Origin: an uncultured Slackia sp.
Lineage (GTDB): Bacteria > Actinomycetota > Coriobacteriia > Coriobacteriales > Eggerthellaceae
NCBI RefSeq assembly: GCF_959608125.1
Contig: NZ_CAUHPG010000007.1
Span: 1 to 64,000, forward strand
Direction of reading: 5' to 3'
Length of the DNA: 64,000 nucleotides
Part shown: piece after piece, positions 16,790 to 26,165 of the stretch
How the letters are laid out: every line of letters begins with the position of its first letter
Numbering within the stretch: position 1 is the first letter of the stretch
The notes under the pieces: generated by a model
Database searches by the model: none
What the model was told of the DNA's origin: nothing
Seen by the model: the letters and a program-made list of their open reading frames with translations, nothing else
Position numbers and translations under genes: made by a program

Positions 16790-17644
16790 TTATCCGATGA
16801 TCCTAAGTTCGTTTACCGTCAGCACGACGGCGACGACCAGCAGAAACGCTGCGAATGCGAAGCGAAGGGCGCGCTCGGGCGCGCGTTTGACCAATCCCGC
16901 TCCCAAAATGGCGCCGGGAATGGAGCCTGCCGCCGTCGCAATGCCCACAAGATAGTCGATGTTGCCCAGGATTCCCTGCTCCACCGCGCCGGGAATCGCC
17001 AGAATGCACACAGCCAGCAGCGAAGTGCCGGACGCGAGGCGCATGGGCACGCCGAGCAGCGCCATGAACAGCGGAACCATGATGAAGCCGCCGCCCACGC
17101 CCACGTAGCCGCTCAAGAAGCCTGCCACGATGCCGATCGCCGCCACCTTCGCCACGAAGGCCGGCTTCAGGGCGAAGCGCACATCGGATGCGTCGACATC
17201 GGGCGCCTTGGACCCTGCGCTTGAGACCGGCTTCGAAGAAGCGGAAGCGCCCGCGTCGCCTTCGGCCTTGGCCTTGGGCGCGGCGAGCGCTTTCTTGAAC
17301 ATGGTGTACGCCGAATAGGCGATGACGAGCGCCGCAGCGCCCATCACCATCCATGCGGGCGACGCGGCGGCGGCAAGCACGCCGATCGGCGAGAGCACCG
17401 CTCCCGCCAAGCCGCATATCACGCCGACGCGGATCACGCACGTCTTGTTGCGCGCGTGCTTGGTCATGCCCGAAAGCGACGTTGGGATGATCGTGAACAG
17501 CGACGTGGCCGTAGCGGCGATAGGGTCGAGCCCGAACACCAGCCTGAACAGCGGTACCATGACCACGCCGCCCCCGATTCCCAGCAGACCCGACAGCACG
17601 CCGACCAGCACGCCCGCGAGGGCCGCGACGATGAACATCTCCAT
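16790..17644 (-). CDS. TauE/SafE-family sulfite/anion exporter
   Basis: This 284-residue membrane protein has the two-fold repeat of the TauE/SafE family. Each half has a Gly-rich helix (LLGIGGGVVMVPLF and YVGVGGGFIMVPLF). A Lys/Ala/Ser-rich cytoplasmic linker lies at about 120-155. Family members export sulfite, sulfoacetate or other organosulfur anions; the substrate here cannot be read from sequence. It starts 3 bp after the glycosyltransferase stop and ends 12 bp before the kinase, so these form one transcript. Confidence 0.9.
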   Translation of the reverse strand: MEMFIVAALAGVLVGVLSGLLGIGGGVVMVPLFRLVFGLDPIAATATSLFTIIPTSLSGMTKHARNKTCVIRVGVICGLAGAVLSPIGVLAAAASPAWMVMGAAALVIAYSAYTMFKKALAAPKAKAEGDAGASASSKPVSSAGSKAPDVDASDVRFALKPAFVAKVAAIGIVAGFLSGYVGVGGGFIMVPLFMALLGVPMRLASGTSLLAVCILAIPGAVEQGILGNIDYLVGIATAAGSIPGAILGAGLVKRAPERALRFAFAAFLLVVAVVLTVNELRIIG

Positions 17645-17647
17645 GCG

Positions 17648-18940
17648 TTATTCCCCCGCCCCGAGGTTGAGCCTGATTTCAGTGGTCTCGCCGGGGCTCA
17701 CGCCGCCCGCGGCGCGCGTTGCGGCGCGCATCTCGTGGATGCGCTCTTTCTCCTGGTTGGACGAACCCGCCAGCGCCGACTGCATGATGACGTCGTTTTC
17801 GAGGCGCGCCATGATGGTGGGCCACTTGAACTGGAATTGGAAATAATTCGCGCAGTTCTCTTCCGCATAGCGAGCCGCGTCGGTGGTCGCCGATTTCGCG
17901 GCCTTGCGGTACCCCTTGCCGTCGGGACGGCCGATCGATCGAAGCCATGCCGTGCGCTTCGCGCGCTTGGCAACGCCCGGCTGCAAGAACGGACCGGGAT
18001 ACGGCAGCAGCGACTGCGGCTTGATTTGTAGCAGATCGATCTGCGTACGGGCGTATTCCACCTTGCGATGCTCATAGAGCCATCGGAAGATGTCCTGGCG
18101 GAAACGCAGGCCTTCGCGCGGGGTATCGGGCGGCAGATGGCGCATATGCCACTGGTTGTCGAACCAGATGTCGCTGCCGTACATGCGCAGATCGAGCATA
18201 TAGTCCAGGTCTTCGCCACGGGCGATCCAAGGATCGAACGACACACGCCTGAACGCTTCGCGGTGCAACGCCAAACAGCCGCCGCACACATGGTTGGAAC
18301 GGGAAAGGCGCGGGCCGTGCATGGCCTTTTCGATCCATTCATTGAACGCGCGGCCCTGTTCCCAGAATCGGTCGTACCACTTCTGCGACCTGCTGGAACG
18401 ATAGCTGCCCTCCTTGTTGAGGTAATAGCCCGTCTTGGCAAGGATGGGAATGCCGCGGCGCGTCAGCTTGCCTAGGCCGTACATGGCCTTCTCGAGAAAC
18501 GCCTCGTCTTCGACCACGGCGTCGTCGTCCAAGAACACGGCCGCGTCGAAATCGAGCATATCGGCCACGAGCAGACCCAGGTTGCGCACGGCGCCGTAAC
18601 CCGTCAGGCCTATTTCGTCGCCCACGGACACGCCCAGCTGCCCCATGCGCTGACGAACGATGGCAAGCTCGGGCGATCCGACCACGGTGATATCCAGATC
18701 GGAGAAATGATCGGCCACGTCGCGGATCTTGTTGACCGCCTGGTTTTCGATGGCCGATTCGGCAGCCACCAAGATGACGATCTGGCCCAGGCCGCGCACC
18801 TTGCGCAGCGAATCGAGACAGCGCGGCAGTTCGCCCTGCGTCGAAAGCGTGGTGGTATGGTCGTAGGTGGCCGTGACCGGGCCTGCATCGGTGCGGCGGC
18901 GCGCCGATATATACGTAGGTATAAGAACAACAGGGTTCAT
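17648..18940 (-). CDS. Family 2-like glycosyltransferase
   Basis: The 430-residue cytosolic protein starts with a Rossmann-like GT-A fold (NPVVLIPTYI). It has the metal/nucleotide-binding acidic triplet in AVFLDDDAVVEDE, a later acceptor region (CGGCLALHREAFRRV) and ARGEDLDYMLDLRM, matching a GT2-type transferase. No transmembrane anchor is visible. The start follows AAAGG and an upstream in-frame extension has no ribosome binding site. Donor and acceptor are unknown. Co-transcription with a TauE exporter and LytS/LytTR suggests an envelope role. Confidence 0.82.
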   Translation of the reverse strand: MNPVVLIPTYISARRRTDAGPVTATYDHTTTLSTQGELPRCLDSLRKVRGLGQIVILVAAESAIENQAVNKIRDVADHFSDLDITVVGSPELAIVRQRMGQLGVSVGDEIGLTGYGAVRNLGLLVADMLDFDAAVFLDDDAVVEDEAFLEKAMYGLGKLTRRGIPILAKTGYYLNKEGSYRSSRSQKWYDRFWEQGRAFNEWIEKAMHGPRLSRSNHVCGGCLALHREAFRRVSFDPWIARGEDLDYMLDLRMYGSDIWFDNQWHMRHLPPDTPREGLRFRQDIFRWLYEHRKVEYARTQIDLLQIKPQSLLPYPGPFLQPGVAKRAKRTAWLRSIGRPDGKGYRKAAKSATTDAARYAEENCANYFQFQFKWPTIMARLENDVIMQSALAGSSNQEKERIHEMRAATRAAGGVSPGETTEIRLNLGAGE

Positions 18941-19102
18941 GGATGCCTTTCTGTCGTGCACCGCATACCTGCGGGCCGTTGCTGCGGCAATGCCGAGCAC
19001 GACGCGTATCGCATCGTCCCTCCCCTGCCGACATCGCACATTCGAGCCCTATTCTACTCTTTTGCGACAAAGCCTGCCGCAAGCGGCCGCGCGCACGCGA
19101 GC

Positions 19103-19142
19103 ATGAAAAACGCCCCCTGCGCCGTTGGGACGCGCAGAAGGC
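19103..19142 (-). terminator. Intrinsic terminator after queT
   Basis: An imperfect 13-bp stem (ACGCCCCCTGCGC / GCGCAGAAGGCGT) is followed on the minus strand by TTTTTC. Confidence 0.75.
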
Positions 19143-19200
19143 GTATATGCATCCGACCGAATGCGAACTATGCTAAGCGGGCCGGCGACCGGCAGAACGG

Positions 19201-19791
19201 CTAAGCCGAATGTTTGAAGATATTCGCCTTGCGCAGCGCCGAAAGCAGCGGCATGCCGAGCGCATACACCACCACGGCTTCGCCGATTCCCGTAGCCACC
19301 AGGCCGAACAGATACATAGCCAGGTAAGCGCCGTCGAGGCTGATCGTAGTGAAGGGAATGGTGTAGAAGCCCAGGCCCTGCAGCAGCAGGGGAAGATATG
19401 CGGGCACGATGAGCGCGTTGGCCAACACGGGGCCCAAAAGGGCGATGCCGGGGCGAGAGGCGAACTTGCGGCACCACAACGCGCCGACGAGCGTCGCAGC
19501 CGAGCCGAACACCACGTCCAGCAGACCGAGAGCGCCCGTTCCCGAAATGACCATATTGGCGAGGTTGGCCACGATGCAGCCGATCGTCAGGCCCGGCACG
19601 GCGGCGGGCGTCAACACAGCCAGCACCACGAGAGCCTCTGAAATCCTGAACTGGACGGGGCCCCAGGCAAGCCCCTGCAAAAGCACGAGGGCGGCAAGCG
19701 TGCAGGCGGCGTACACCGCGCCGATCATGCCTGCCTGGGCAACATAGGATGCGCGCGCCGAAGACGCGCCTTTCACGGCGGTTTTCTCCAT
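19201..19791 (-). CDS. queT: QueT-family queuosine precursor transporter
   Basis: This 196-residue membrane protein has about five to six hydrophobic helices and the QueT family pattern (AAVYAACTLAAL-like start; WGPVQFRISEALVVLAVLTP; GCIVANLANMVISGTG; DVVFGSAATLVGAL). QueT proteins are substrate-binding S components of ECF-type transporters, probably for queuine or preQ1. The start follows AAGGAGA. The leader has a promoter-like TATACT but I did not recognise a preQ1 riboswitch in it. Confidence 0.88.
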   Translation of the reverse strand: MEKTAVKGASSARASYVAQAGMIGAVYAACTLAALVLLQGLAWGPVQFRISEALVVLAVLTPAAVPGLTIGCIVANLANMVISGTGALGLLDVVFGSAATLVGALWCRKFASRPGIALLGPVLANALIVPAYLPLLLQGLGFYTIPFTTISLDGAYLAMYLFGLVATGIGEAVVVYALGMPLLSALRKANIFKHSA

Positions 19792-19900
19792 GAGATTCTC
19801 CTTTTCCGCATGCGAAAGAATTCGCACGGGCTATGGGCAACGAATAAACGAACGAGGCACAGGGCCCAACGATGCACCTCGCGACAGCGCAGTATAGCAG

Positions 19901-19924
19901 AAACCCCGCCGGGCGGCGGGGTTT
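19901..19924 (-). terminator. Intrinsic terminator upstream of queT
   Basis: The stem AAACCCCGCC / GGCGGGGTTT closes the transcript of the Lys/Ala-rich membrane protein gene on the minus strand. The queT promoter-like TATACT follows immediately. Confidence 0.7.
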
Positions 19925-19948
19925 CGACGGTTCGATTGAATTCGGGAC

Positions 19949-20704
19949 CTATTCGGCAGACTTCTCCGCTTCCTTGGCCTCCTCGGCCTTGGCGGCCTTC
20001 TTGGCGGCCTCGCGCTCGGCCTTCAGCTGGGCGATCGGCTTGGAAGCCTCTTCCTTCGCCTTGGCTTCGGCGGCTTCCTTTTCGGCCTGGGCCTTGAGCT
20101 CGGCCTCGGAAGGCGCAGGAGCTGCATCTTCTTTCTTCTTGCCGAAGGCGTGGCCGAAGCGCTTCACCTGCTTGGCCTCTTTCTTCGCCTTGCGGGCATC
20201 CTCTTTCTCCTGGGCGACCTGGTTGGCGGCGTTGGTGGCCATGTGCTGCTTCACTTCTTTGGGATGCTTCTTCATCATTTCCATCTGATACGCGCGGCGA
20301 ACCTTGCGAATCTTGGAGAAGTCGAGCCACAGGGCGCCGATAATGCAGCCGTAGGCGGGGATGATGCACATCCACGTGGCCCAGACGTTGTCGGGCATGA
20401 AGTTGGGCATGATCATGCCCAGCACCGTAAGCACGATAGCGCTGATCAGCAGCACCCACCAGATGCGGCGGAGCTTCTTGTACTCGTCGGTAGGCGGATT
20501 GTAGAACATGCGGTCGAGCTCGGCGCGCTTGGCGCGCTCGGCCTTCTTAATGGCCTTCTTCTCCTGAGGAGTGTGGCCGGCAGGGCGCACATACACGCTT
20601 GCGGCGGCCTTGGCCTTCGGCTTGGCGGCGGAGGCGGATTTCTTGGTCTGGCCCTTGGGCTGTTCGCTTTGATAGCGCTCGTTCATCGGATTACGCTGAG
20701 ACAC
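19949..20704 (-). CDS. Membrane protein with Lys/Ala/Glu-rich coiled-coil tails
   Basis: I do not recognise this protein beyond a loose resemblance to DUF3043-like actinobacterial membrane proteins. It has about 251 residues. A basic, Ala/Lys-rich N-terminal region leads to two central membrane helices (WWVLLISAIVLTVLGMIMP and WMCIIPAYGCIIGALWL). A long Lys/Glu/Ala-rich tail then probably forms a coiled coil (EAELKAQAEKEAAEAKAKEE). The GTG start has AAAGGA about 11 bases upstream; an ATG six codons later lacks one. Confidence 0.75.
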   Translation of the reverse strand: MSQRNPMNERYQSEQPKGQTKKSASAAKPKAKAAASVYVRPAGHTPQEKKAIKKAERAKRAELDRMFYNPPTDEYKKLRRIWWVLLISAIVLTVLGMIMPNFMPDNVWATWMCIIPAYGCIIGALWLDFSKIRKVRRAYQMEMMKKHPKEVKQHMATNAANQVAQEKEDARKAKKEAKQVKRFGHAFGKKKEDAAPAPSEAELKAQAEKEAAEAKAKEEASKPIAQLKAEREAAKKAAKAEEAKEAEKSAE

Positions 20705-20828
20705 TTGGCTTCGTTCCTTTCGATACGCGGATGCGCAGAATTTCCGTAAAGTGAAATAATGCCAAAGCCCAGGCCCTGCCGCAAGCGGCAAAGCGCTGCC
20801 GTTTCAACGCCGTTACGTCGCAAAAGAC

Positions 20829-20858
20829 GAAAAGCGGGGCCGCATCCGCGAACCCCGC
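20829..20858 (-). terminator. Intrinsic terminator after the HAMP histidine kinase gene
   Basis: A GCGGGG / CCCCGC stem with a 13-base loop containing further pairing is followed on the minus strand by TTTTCG. Confidence 0.6.
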
Positions 20859-20885
20859 CTCGATGCGCGCCGCATAGGACGCGCG

Positions 20886-22493
20886 CTATTTCTTCGTTTT
20901 CAGCTTGCGCATGCTGCCCGTCTTGCTGGCGTTTTTGTCCTTGGGCTCCTTCTTTTCCTTCATGGCCTTGATGCGCTCATAATCATACAAGGGGATGTGG
21001 ATGGTGAAGCAGGCGCCTTCGCCCTTCTTGCCTTCCACCTGCACCCAGCCGCCGTGGCGGTCGACGATTTCCTTCACGACGGCCAAGCCCACGCCCAGGC
21101 CGCCGCTCTGACGCTCGCGGCTTTCCTCGGCGCGCCAGAACCTGTTGAACACCATCTTGCACTCTTCGGGCGACAGGCCTATGCCCGTATCGCGCACGGC
21201 GATCGACGCCATGATGTCGCCCTTGCGCACGATGACCGACACCTTGCCGGGCGAAGGCGTGTAACGCACCGCGTTCGAAATCAAATTGGCCGTAGCTTGA
21301 CGGATCATGTCGCGGTCGCCATACACCATGACTTCGTCTTCGGCGTCGAATTCGAGCGAAAGGCCGGCATCGCGCACGAACGCCTCATGCGACATGACTA
21401 GCGGGCGGATGAGCTCGCCCACATTGATGACCTCTTCGTTCATGGGCGTCGATCGGCTTTCCAGGCGCGACAGGCGCAACAGGGCATCGACTAGACGGCT
21501 CAGACGCTGGACCTCGGCGTTCACCGTGCCCAGACGCTCGGCGTCGGGTTCGAACACGCCGTCGACGATCGCTTCGACGGTCGACTGGATGGCCATCAGC
21601 GGCGTGCGCAGCTCATGAGCCACGTCCATAGTCAGGCGGCGCTCGAGCTGCTGATTCTTCTCGACGCTTTCGGCCATGGCGTCGAACGTCTTGCCCAGCT
21701 CGGCTATCTCATCGTTGCCTTCGAGGTTCGTACGCGCCGACAGGTCGCCCTCTTTGATGGCGGCGGCGGTGCGCGTCATGCGGTTGATGGGGTTGACCAG
21801 GCCGCGCGCAAACAAGAAACCGATGCACGAGGCCAGGATGGCCGACAGGACGGCCGCGAACGCCATAGCTTGATAGCTTTGATTGCGGAACGTCTGGTCG
21901 GCCTTGGAAAGCAGCACCTCGGAACCGTACACCCACATATGGACCGAGCCTACCGTCTTTCCGTCCGACAGCACGATCGACGACGTTGCAAGCTTGTCGT
22001 TGCCGTCGGGGGCGAACGATGCGTCGGCCGTGATATCGCGGTCGTTGCCGTCGGAATTCCTGCGTCCGTTAGGCAGCGACGAATCGTAGACCACCTGTCC
22101 GCCCTGCGCCGACGTGACCTGGATGCCCATGCCCGGCTGCAGCATATGGGCCGATTGCGCGGGCTGCACATCGTCCATGCCGATCGCCGGATATGAGAAA
22201 TCGTTCGATTTGCGCGCCTCGTCGAGCGCTGCGGCATGATTCGATTCGTAACGAGACGCCACGCTTTCGGCCGTGGCGTCGGCCAGCTCCTGCACGTTTT
22301 CGCGCGTATAAGCCTGGAAATGCTGTTCCCACACATACGAAAGAACGCCCATGGCCACGATGACGGTCATCATGGCCACGAGCGCGAACGTCACGGTGAC
22401 GCGTGTGGTATAGGAATATTCGAAAAGGCGATCGTGGATCCGCGAGAAAACCCCCTTGCGGTCCTTGGTCGAAGTGTCGCCCGGTGATGCCAT
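20886..22493 (-). CDS. HAMP-domain sensor histidine kinase
   Basis: The 535-residue class I kinase has an N-terminal membrane helix (about 30-60) and an extracytoplasmic sensor of about 160 residues. A second helix (AFAAVLSAILASCIGFLFA) and a HAMP linker (RGLVNPINRMTRTA) follow. Then come HisKA (TMDVAHELRTPLMAIQS, with phospho-His) and HATPase_c (NLISNAVRYTP; DTGIGLS; GGLGVGLAVVKEI). A basic Lys-rich tail ends the protein. The start follows AAAGGTGG. It forms a two-gene unit with the OmpR-type regulator, with a 47-bp gap. The signal is unknown. Confidence 0.95.
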   Translation of the reverse strand: MASPGDTSTKDRKGVFSRIHDRLFEYSYTTRVTVTFALVAMMTVIVAMGVLSYVWEQHFQAYTRENVQELADATAESVASRYESNHAAALDEARKSNDFSYPAIGMDDVQPAQSAHMLQPGMGIQVTSAQGGQVVYDSSLPNGRRNSDGNDRDITADASFAPDGNDKLATSSIVLSDGKTVGSVHMWVYGSEVLLSKADQTFRNQSYQAMAFAAVLSAILASCIGFLFARGLVNPINRMTRTAAAIKEGDLSARTNLEGNDEIAELGKTFDAMAESVEKNQQLERRLTMDVAHELRTPLMAIQSTVEAIVDGVFEPDAERLGTVNAEVQRLSRLVDALLRLSRLESRSTPMNEEVINVGELIRPLVMSHEAFVRDAGLSLEFDAEDEVMVYGDRDMIRQATANLISNAVRYTPSPGKVSVIVRKGDIMASIAVRDTGIGLSPEECKMVFNRFWRAEESRERQSGGLGVGLAVVKEIVDRHGGWVQVEGKKGEGACFTIHIPLYDYERIKAMKEKKEPKDKNASKTGSMRKLKTKK

Positions 22494-22540
22494 GGCACAC
22501 GCCACCTTTCTAAGCCGCTACGGAAGGTTCACGGCGGCCG

Positions 22541-23248
22541 CTAGCTTACTTTCGTGGGATCCTCGAAGCGGTAGCCCACGCCGTGCACGGTGTGCAGCCA
22601 CTTGGGATTGCGCGGGTTGTCGCCGATCTTGGCGCGCAGGTTCTTGACGTGCGAGTCGATCGTGCGCTCGTAGCCTTCGAAATCGTAGCCGAGCACCTTT
22701 TCGACCAGCTCCATGCGCGAGTACACGCGGCCGGGGTAGCGGGACAAAGTGGTGAGCAGCTTGAATTCGCTGGCGGTCAGGTCCACTTCCTCGTCGTTGA
22801 CGAGCACCTTGTGGCCGGACACGTCGATGGTCAGCTCGCCGAACTCGAGCACCTCGCGCTGGGGCTCGGAATCGGCATGCACGCGACGCAGAAGAGCGCG
22901 CACGCGGGCGACCAGCTCACGAGGGCTGAAGGGCTTGACCAGATAGTCGTCGGCGCCCAGCTCGAGGCCGATGATGCGATCCTCGACTTCGCCCTTGGCG
23001 GTCAGCATGATGATAGGCACATCGGAGTTGTCGCGAATGGCGCGGCAGACGCGCTCGCCCGGCACGCGGGGGAGCATAAGGTCGAGAACCACCAGGTCGA
23101 AATGATGCTTCCCGAATTCTTCGAGGGCCTCCTGGCCGTCGCCGACGGCGGTGACCCAGTAATTTTCACGCTCGAGATAGGCCGCCACGGCGTCGCGGAT
23201 GGCCTTCTCGTCTTCGACCAGCAGAATACGGCGAGTTTCGTTGCTCAT
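22541..23248 (-). CDS. OmpR/PhoB-family response regulator
   Basis: This 235-residue regulator has a receiver domain (LLVEDE; phospho-Asp in LVVLDLMLP; Lys in DYLVKPFSP) and a winged-helix output domain (EVDLTASEFKLLTTL; RTIDSHVKNLRAKIG; VHGVGYRF). It is the partner of the HAMP kinase encoded downstream. The start is set by GGAGGAG 7 bases upstream; a longer in-frame reading has no support. Its regulon cannot be inferred. Confidence 0.96.
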   Translation of the reverse strand: MSNETRRILLVEDEKAIRDAVAAYLERENYWVTAVGDGQEALEEFGKHHFDLVVLDLMLPRVPGERVCRAIRDNSDVPIIMLTAKGEVEDRIIGLELGADDYLVKPFSPRELVARVRALLRRVHADSEPQREVLEFGELTIDVSGHKVLVNDEEVDLTASEFKLLTTLSRYPGRVYSRMELVEKVLGYDFEGYERTIDSHVKNLRAKIGDNPRNPKWLHTVHGVGYRFEDPTKVS

Positions 23249-23386
23249 GATTGGACTCCTCCAATTCTCGGGGGGTTGATACCCTCGCGCGAACGCCACG
23301 TTTCGCGCGGGCCCGGTTTGCGTTTATTGTAACGATTCAAAGCGCGGCCCATGTCACCTCTGGTGAAAATGACACAATAAGCTTCT

Positions 23387-24940
23387 ATGGCTCAAAGAAA
23401 ACCTACACCACGCCGAACGACCTCATCACGGCCCTCGCGTCCCCAGCATGCACAGCCGAGCAGGTCGCCCCAGGCCCGACGCAGCACGCGGGCCTCTGTC
23501 GGTGTTTCCGCAAGTCGGGCGACGAAGAGCAACCGAAGCGCCCATACTACGCGCGCGCACGGGAGAACTCCCCGCAGCGCCGAAATGCCGACGCTGGCGA
23601 AGGGCGCCTCGAGCGCAGCGTTTCGCGCCAGCCACGCCGCCACCGCACGCGCGGCCGCGGCCTATAAGCCCAAGGCCCGACGCGTCGCAAGCCCGCTCGA
23701 CAGCCAGGTGCGCATTCCCCTGCCCGAAGGCGAACGAACCCTTACGCGCCGCCAGCTGCTCATCGGAGCGGCGGGCCTGGGCGCGCTGCTCGCCGTAGGC
23801 GCCGGGGCCCAGGCGATCACGAAATCGAAAGAAGCGGCCAACGCCGTCGAAACCCTCGAGGTTCCCGCCGACGCCGTGACGCTGCTGAGCAGCGACGCGT
23901 ATTCCGCCGTCGAAGGCGACGCGCCGCTTGCCGCCGCAGGCGAATACAAGCTCCCCTACGGCACGCTGGTCTGGGCGAATTGCGACTCCTACGCAGCATG
24001 CCTGCTGCCCACCGAGGGGTCAACGCCGCTCACGCAGGCGGGCATCATCACATTGGCGGACGGCACCGTGAACACGGTGCTGCCTCAGCCCGCAAGCGAA
24101 GAGCGCGGCTTCGATATCTACGATGCGCGCTGCGACGAACGCGGCATGGTCTGGGTGGAGGCGAACTGCCTCACCGGCGAATGGCGAATCTACCAGGCAA
24201 CGCATTCCGGCACGTCGATCGGTTCCCCCGTGCTGGCCGAATCGGGTACGGCCGATTACGACGTGCCCTTCATCGCCGCCGCAGGCGGTCGGGCGTTTTG
24301 GCAAGTAATGCCCGACAGCGCGGGCTCTGCAGCAAGTGAGGCGTCGCTGCTCAAATCGGCGGCTTTCGGCTCGTCGGACGTGCGCGAAGACTGGCGCTCC
24401 AACGGCCGCATGGGCACGCCGATCTATTCCACGGGCGACGGCGTGGTCATCACGCCGCGCGTCGACGCGACGGGCGTGTACTACCGGCTCACGCTGATCG
24501 ACGCCGCAAGCGGCCAGGCCGAAGATTCCATGACGCTTCCCGCCGGCATGAAGCCGCTCGAAGCGGGTTATGTCAACGGACGCTTCACGTTCTCGTTCGA
24601 CGCGGGCTATTCCCAGCAAAAGGGCCTTTCGAGCATCGGCACCTATGCGCCCGTCGACAAAGGCGGCGCCAGCGGCGCGCAATGGTTCTGCTTCGACCGC
24701 AATCCCACCGCAGCGCCCGCATGGACGGGGTCGTACTTCATCGTCAAATCGACGCGCACGGTCAGCGGCGTCGACCTCGCATCGGGCACGTATTTCTCGC
24801 TGTCCTGCCCTAACGGATGCGACGACTACGGCGACTACCTTGCCAGCAGCGGCACGGTGAATACCCTGGTCACCTACGTGGCCATGCCCGCCGCGGGCGA
24901 AACCGAGGCGCATACGCTCCTGCGCGTCTGGAAAGCGTAG
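23387..24940 (+). CDS. Exported protein with Tat-like signal and beta-propeller-like body
   Basis: The 517-residue protein has an unusually long N-terminal region of about 115 residues rich in Arg, Ser, Ala and Thr. A signal/anchor like a Tat signal (TLTRRQLLIGAAGLGALLAVGAGAQA) follows, so the mature part is extracytoplasmic. The rest has repeated beta-strand patterns (for example VVITPRVDATGVYYRLTLID), compatible with a beta-propeller or sandwich, and a few cysteines. I do not recognise a specific family. The chosen start, MAQRKPTPRR, has no clear ribosome binding site and initiation could be further in. It lies 68 bp before the LysR gene on the same strand. Confidence 0.75.
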   Translation: MAQRKPTPRRTTSSRPSRPQHAQPSRSPQARRSTRASVGVSASRATKSNRSAHTTRAHGRTPRSAEMPTLAKGASSAAFRASHAATARAAAAYKPKARRVASPLDSQVRIPLPEGERTLTRRQLLIGAAGLGALLAVGAGAQAITKSKEAANAVETLEVPADAVTLLSSDAYSAVEGDAPLAAAGEYKLPYGTLVWANCDSYAACLLPTEGSTPLTQAGIITLADGTVNTVLPQPASEERGFDIYDARCDERGMVWVEANCLTGEWRIYQATHSGTSIGSPVLAESGTADYDVPFIAAAGGRAFWQVMPDSAGSAASEASLLKSAAFGSSDVREDWRSNGRMGTPIYSTGDGVVITPRVDATGVYYRLTLIDAASGQAEDSMTLPAGMKPLEAGYVNGRFTFSFDAGYSQQKGLSSIGTYAPVDKGGASGAQWFCFDRNPTAAPAWTGSYFIVKSTRTVSGVDLASGTYFSLSCPNGCDDYGDYLASSGTVNTLVTYVAMPAAGETEAHTLLRVWKA

Positions 24941-25008
24941 GCCGCACGCCGCCTCAGAAGCCGGCGCCGCCGTGCGCCTTCGCGAACCCATATCGAAAAG
25001 GACACGCC

Positions 25009-25941
25009 GTGAAGCTTCAACAGCTCAAGTACCTGGTCGCCGTAGCGGAATGCGGCGGCATCACCGAAGCCGCACGGCGGCTGTTCGTGTCGCAGCCGAG
25101 CATCACCGCATCGATTCGCGACCTCGAGCGCGAAATGGGCGTCACCGTGTTCGATCGCACCAGCAAAGGCGTGACCGTCACCGACGAAGGCCAGACCTTT
25201 CTCGGCTACGTCCGCCAGGTGCTCGAACAGGCGGACCTGCTCGAAGAGCGCTACAAGAACAACGCGAAACCCTCGCCGCGCTTCGCCGTGTCATGCCAGC
25301 ATTACTCGTTCGCGGTGAACGCGTTCGTCGACGTCATCCGCGTCTTCGACGCGTCGCATTACGATTTCACGATCCGCGAGGAGCAGACGCACGAAATCAT
25401 CGAAGACGTGGCCCGCATGAAAAGCGAGCTGGGCGTGATCTATCTGAGCGACCGCAACCGCGAGGTGATCGGCAAGATGCTGCGCGCCGAAGAATTGGAA
25501 TTCAAGCCGCTGTTCATCGCCGCGCCGCACGTGTTCATCTGCTCGTCGCACCCGCTGGCGGGCCGCGCCTCGGTCACTTTCGACGACCTGGACGACTACC
25601 CGTACCTGTCCTACGAGCAAGGCGACTTCAATTCGTTCTACTTCTCGGAAGAACCCGCATCGACGCTCGACCGCCGCAAAAACATCCGCGTGCGCGACCG
25701 CGCGACGCTGTTCAACCTGCTCATCGGCCTGAATGGCTACACGGTGTGCTCGGGCGTGATCAGCCATGAACTCAATGGCGAAAACATCATCGCGCTGCCG
25801 CTCGAAGCGGACGAGCATATGGAAATCGGCGTGGTCACCCGCAAGGGAACCACGCTTTCGCGCTACGGCAAAGCATATCTCGAAGCACTTCGAAGCCATG
25901 TTCCAGGCGCTGCGGCCGGCCTTGGCGGCGACGACGAATAA
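25009..25941 (+). CDS. LysR-family transcriptional regulator
   Basis: This 310-residue regulator has an N-terminal winged helix (QLKYLVAVAECGGITEAARR then LFVSQPSITASIRDLE) and a full two-lobe effector-binding domain (FAVSCQHYSF; LGVIYLSDRN; ICSSHPLAG; LNGYTVCSGV). Length is normal. The GTG start follows AAAAGGA; the frame open upstream is not part of the gene. It may control the MetE-like methyltransferase gene downstream, which would make it a MetR-like regulator. That link rests on position and on an inverted repeat in the intergenic region. Confidence 0.93.
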   Translation: MKLQQLKYLVAVAECGGITEAARRLFVSQPSITASIRDLEREMGVTVFDRTSKGVTVTDEGQTFLGYVRQVLEQADLLEERYKNNAKPSPRFAVSCQHYSFAVNAFVDVIRVFDASHYDFTIREEQTHEIIEDVARMKSELGVIYLSDRNREVIGKMLRAEELEFKPLFIAAPHVFICSSHPLAGRASVTFDDLDDYPYLSYEQGDFNSFYFSEEPASTLDRRKNIRVRDRATLFNLLIGLNGYTVCSGVISHELNGENIIALPLEADEHMEIGVVTRKGTTLSRYGKAYLEALRSHVPGAAAGLGGDDE

Positions 25942-26052
25942 GGGACCTTCGACAGCGATGCGGACAATTCGGGCTTAGGCTTTTCACTCCCCTTAGAACC
26001 CTTGCGTCATCTGCGGTGCAGTCATAGCACCTGCCCCTTTACATCCCTCCCT

Positions 26053-26069
26053 CATAGGAAATACCTATG
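26053..26069 (+). promoter_or_regulatory. LysR-type inverted repeat before the MetE-like gene
   Basis: CATAGG-aaata-CCTATG is a perfect 6-bp inverted repeat with 5-base spacing, in the T-N11-A size class typical of LysR operators. It lies in the 224-bp gap between the LysR gene and the MetE-like gene. A second small repeat (GGTGC / GCACC) lies about 40 bases upstream. No B12 or SAM riboswitch consensus was recognised. Confidence 0.4.
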
Positions 26070-26165
26070 GAGAAGCCGCATCTTCTTGTATTTCTCAATC
26101 GCAAACGCAAGCGTCATACTCCTCGGCGTCGAACATTCCACGCACATCAAACGAGAGGACCCGCC

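Noticed and set aside
19792..19900. preQ1 riboswitch before queT
   Set aside because: A hairpin with the stem CGAGG/CCTCG is present, but the preQ1-I and preQ1-II core sequences were not recognised.
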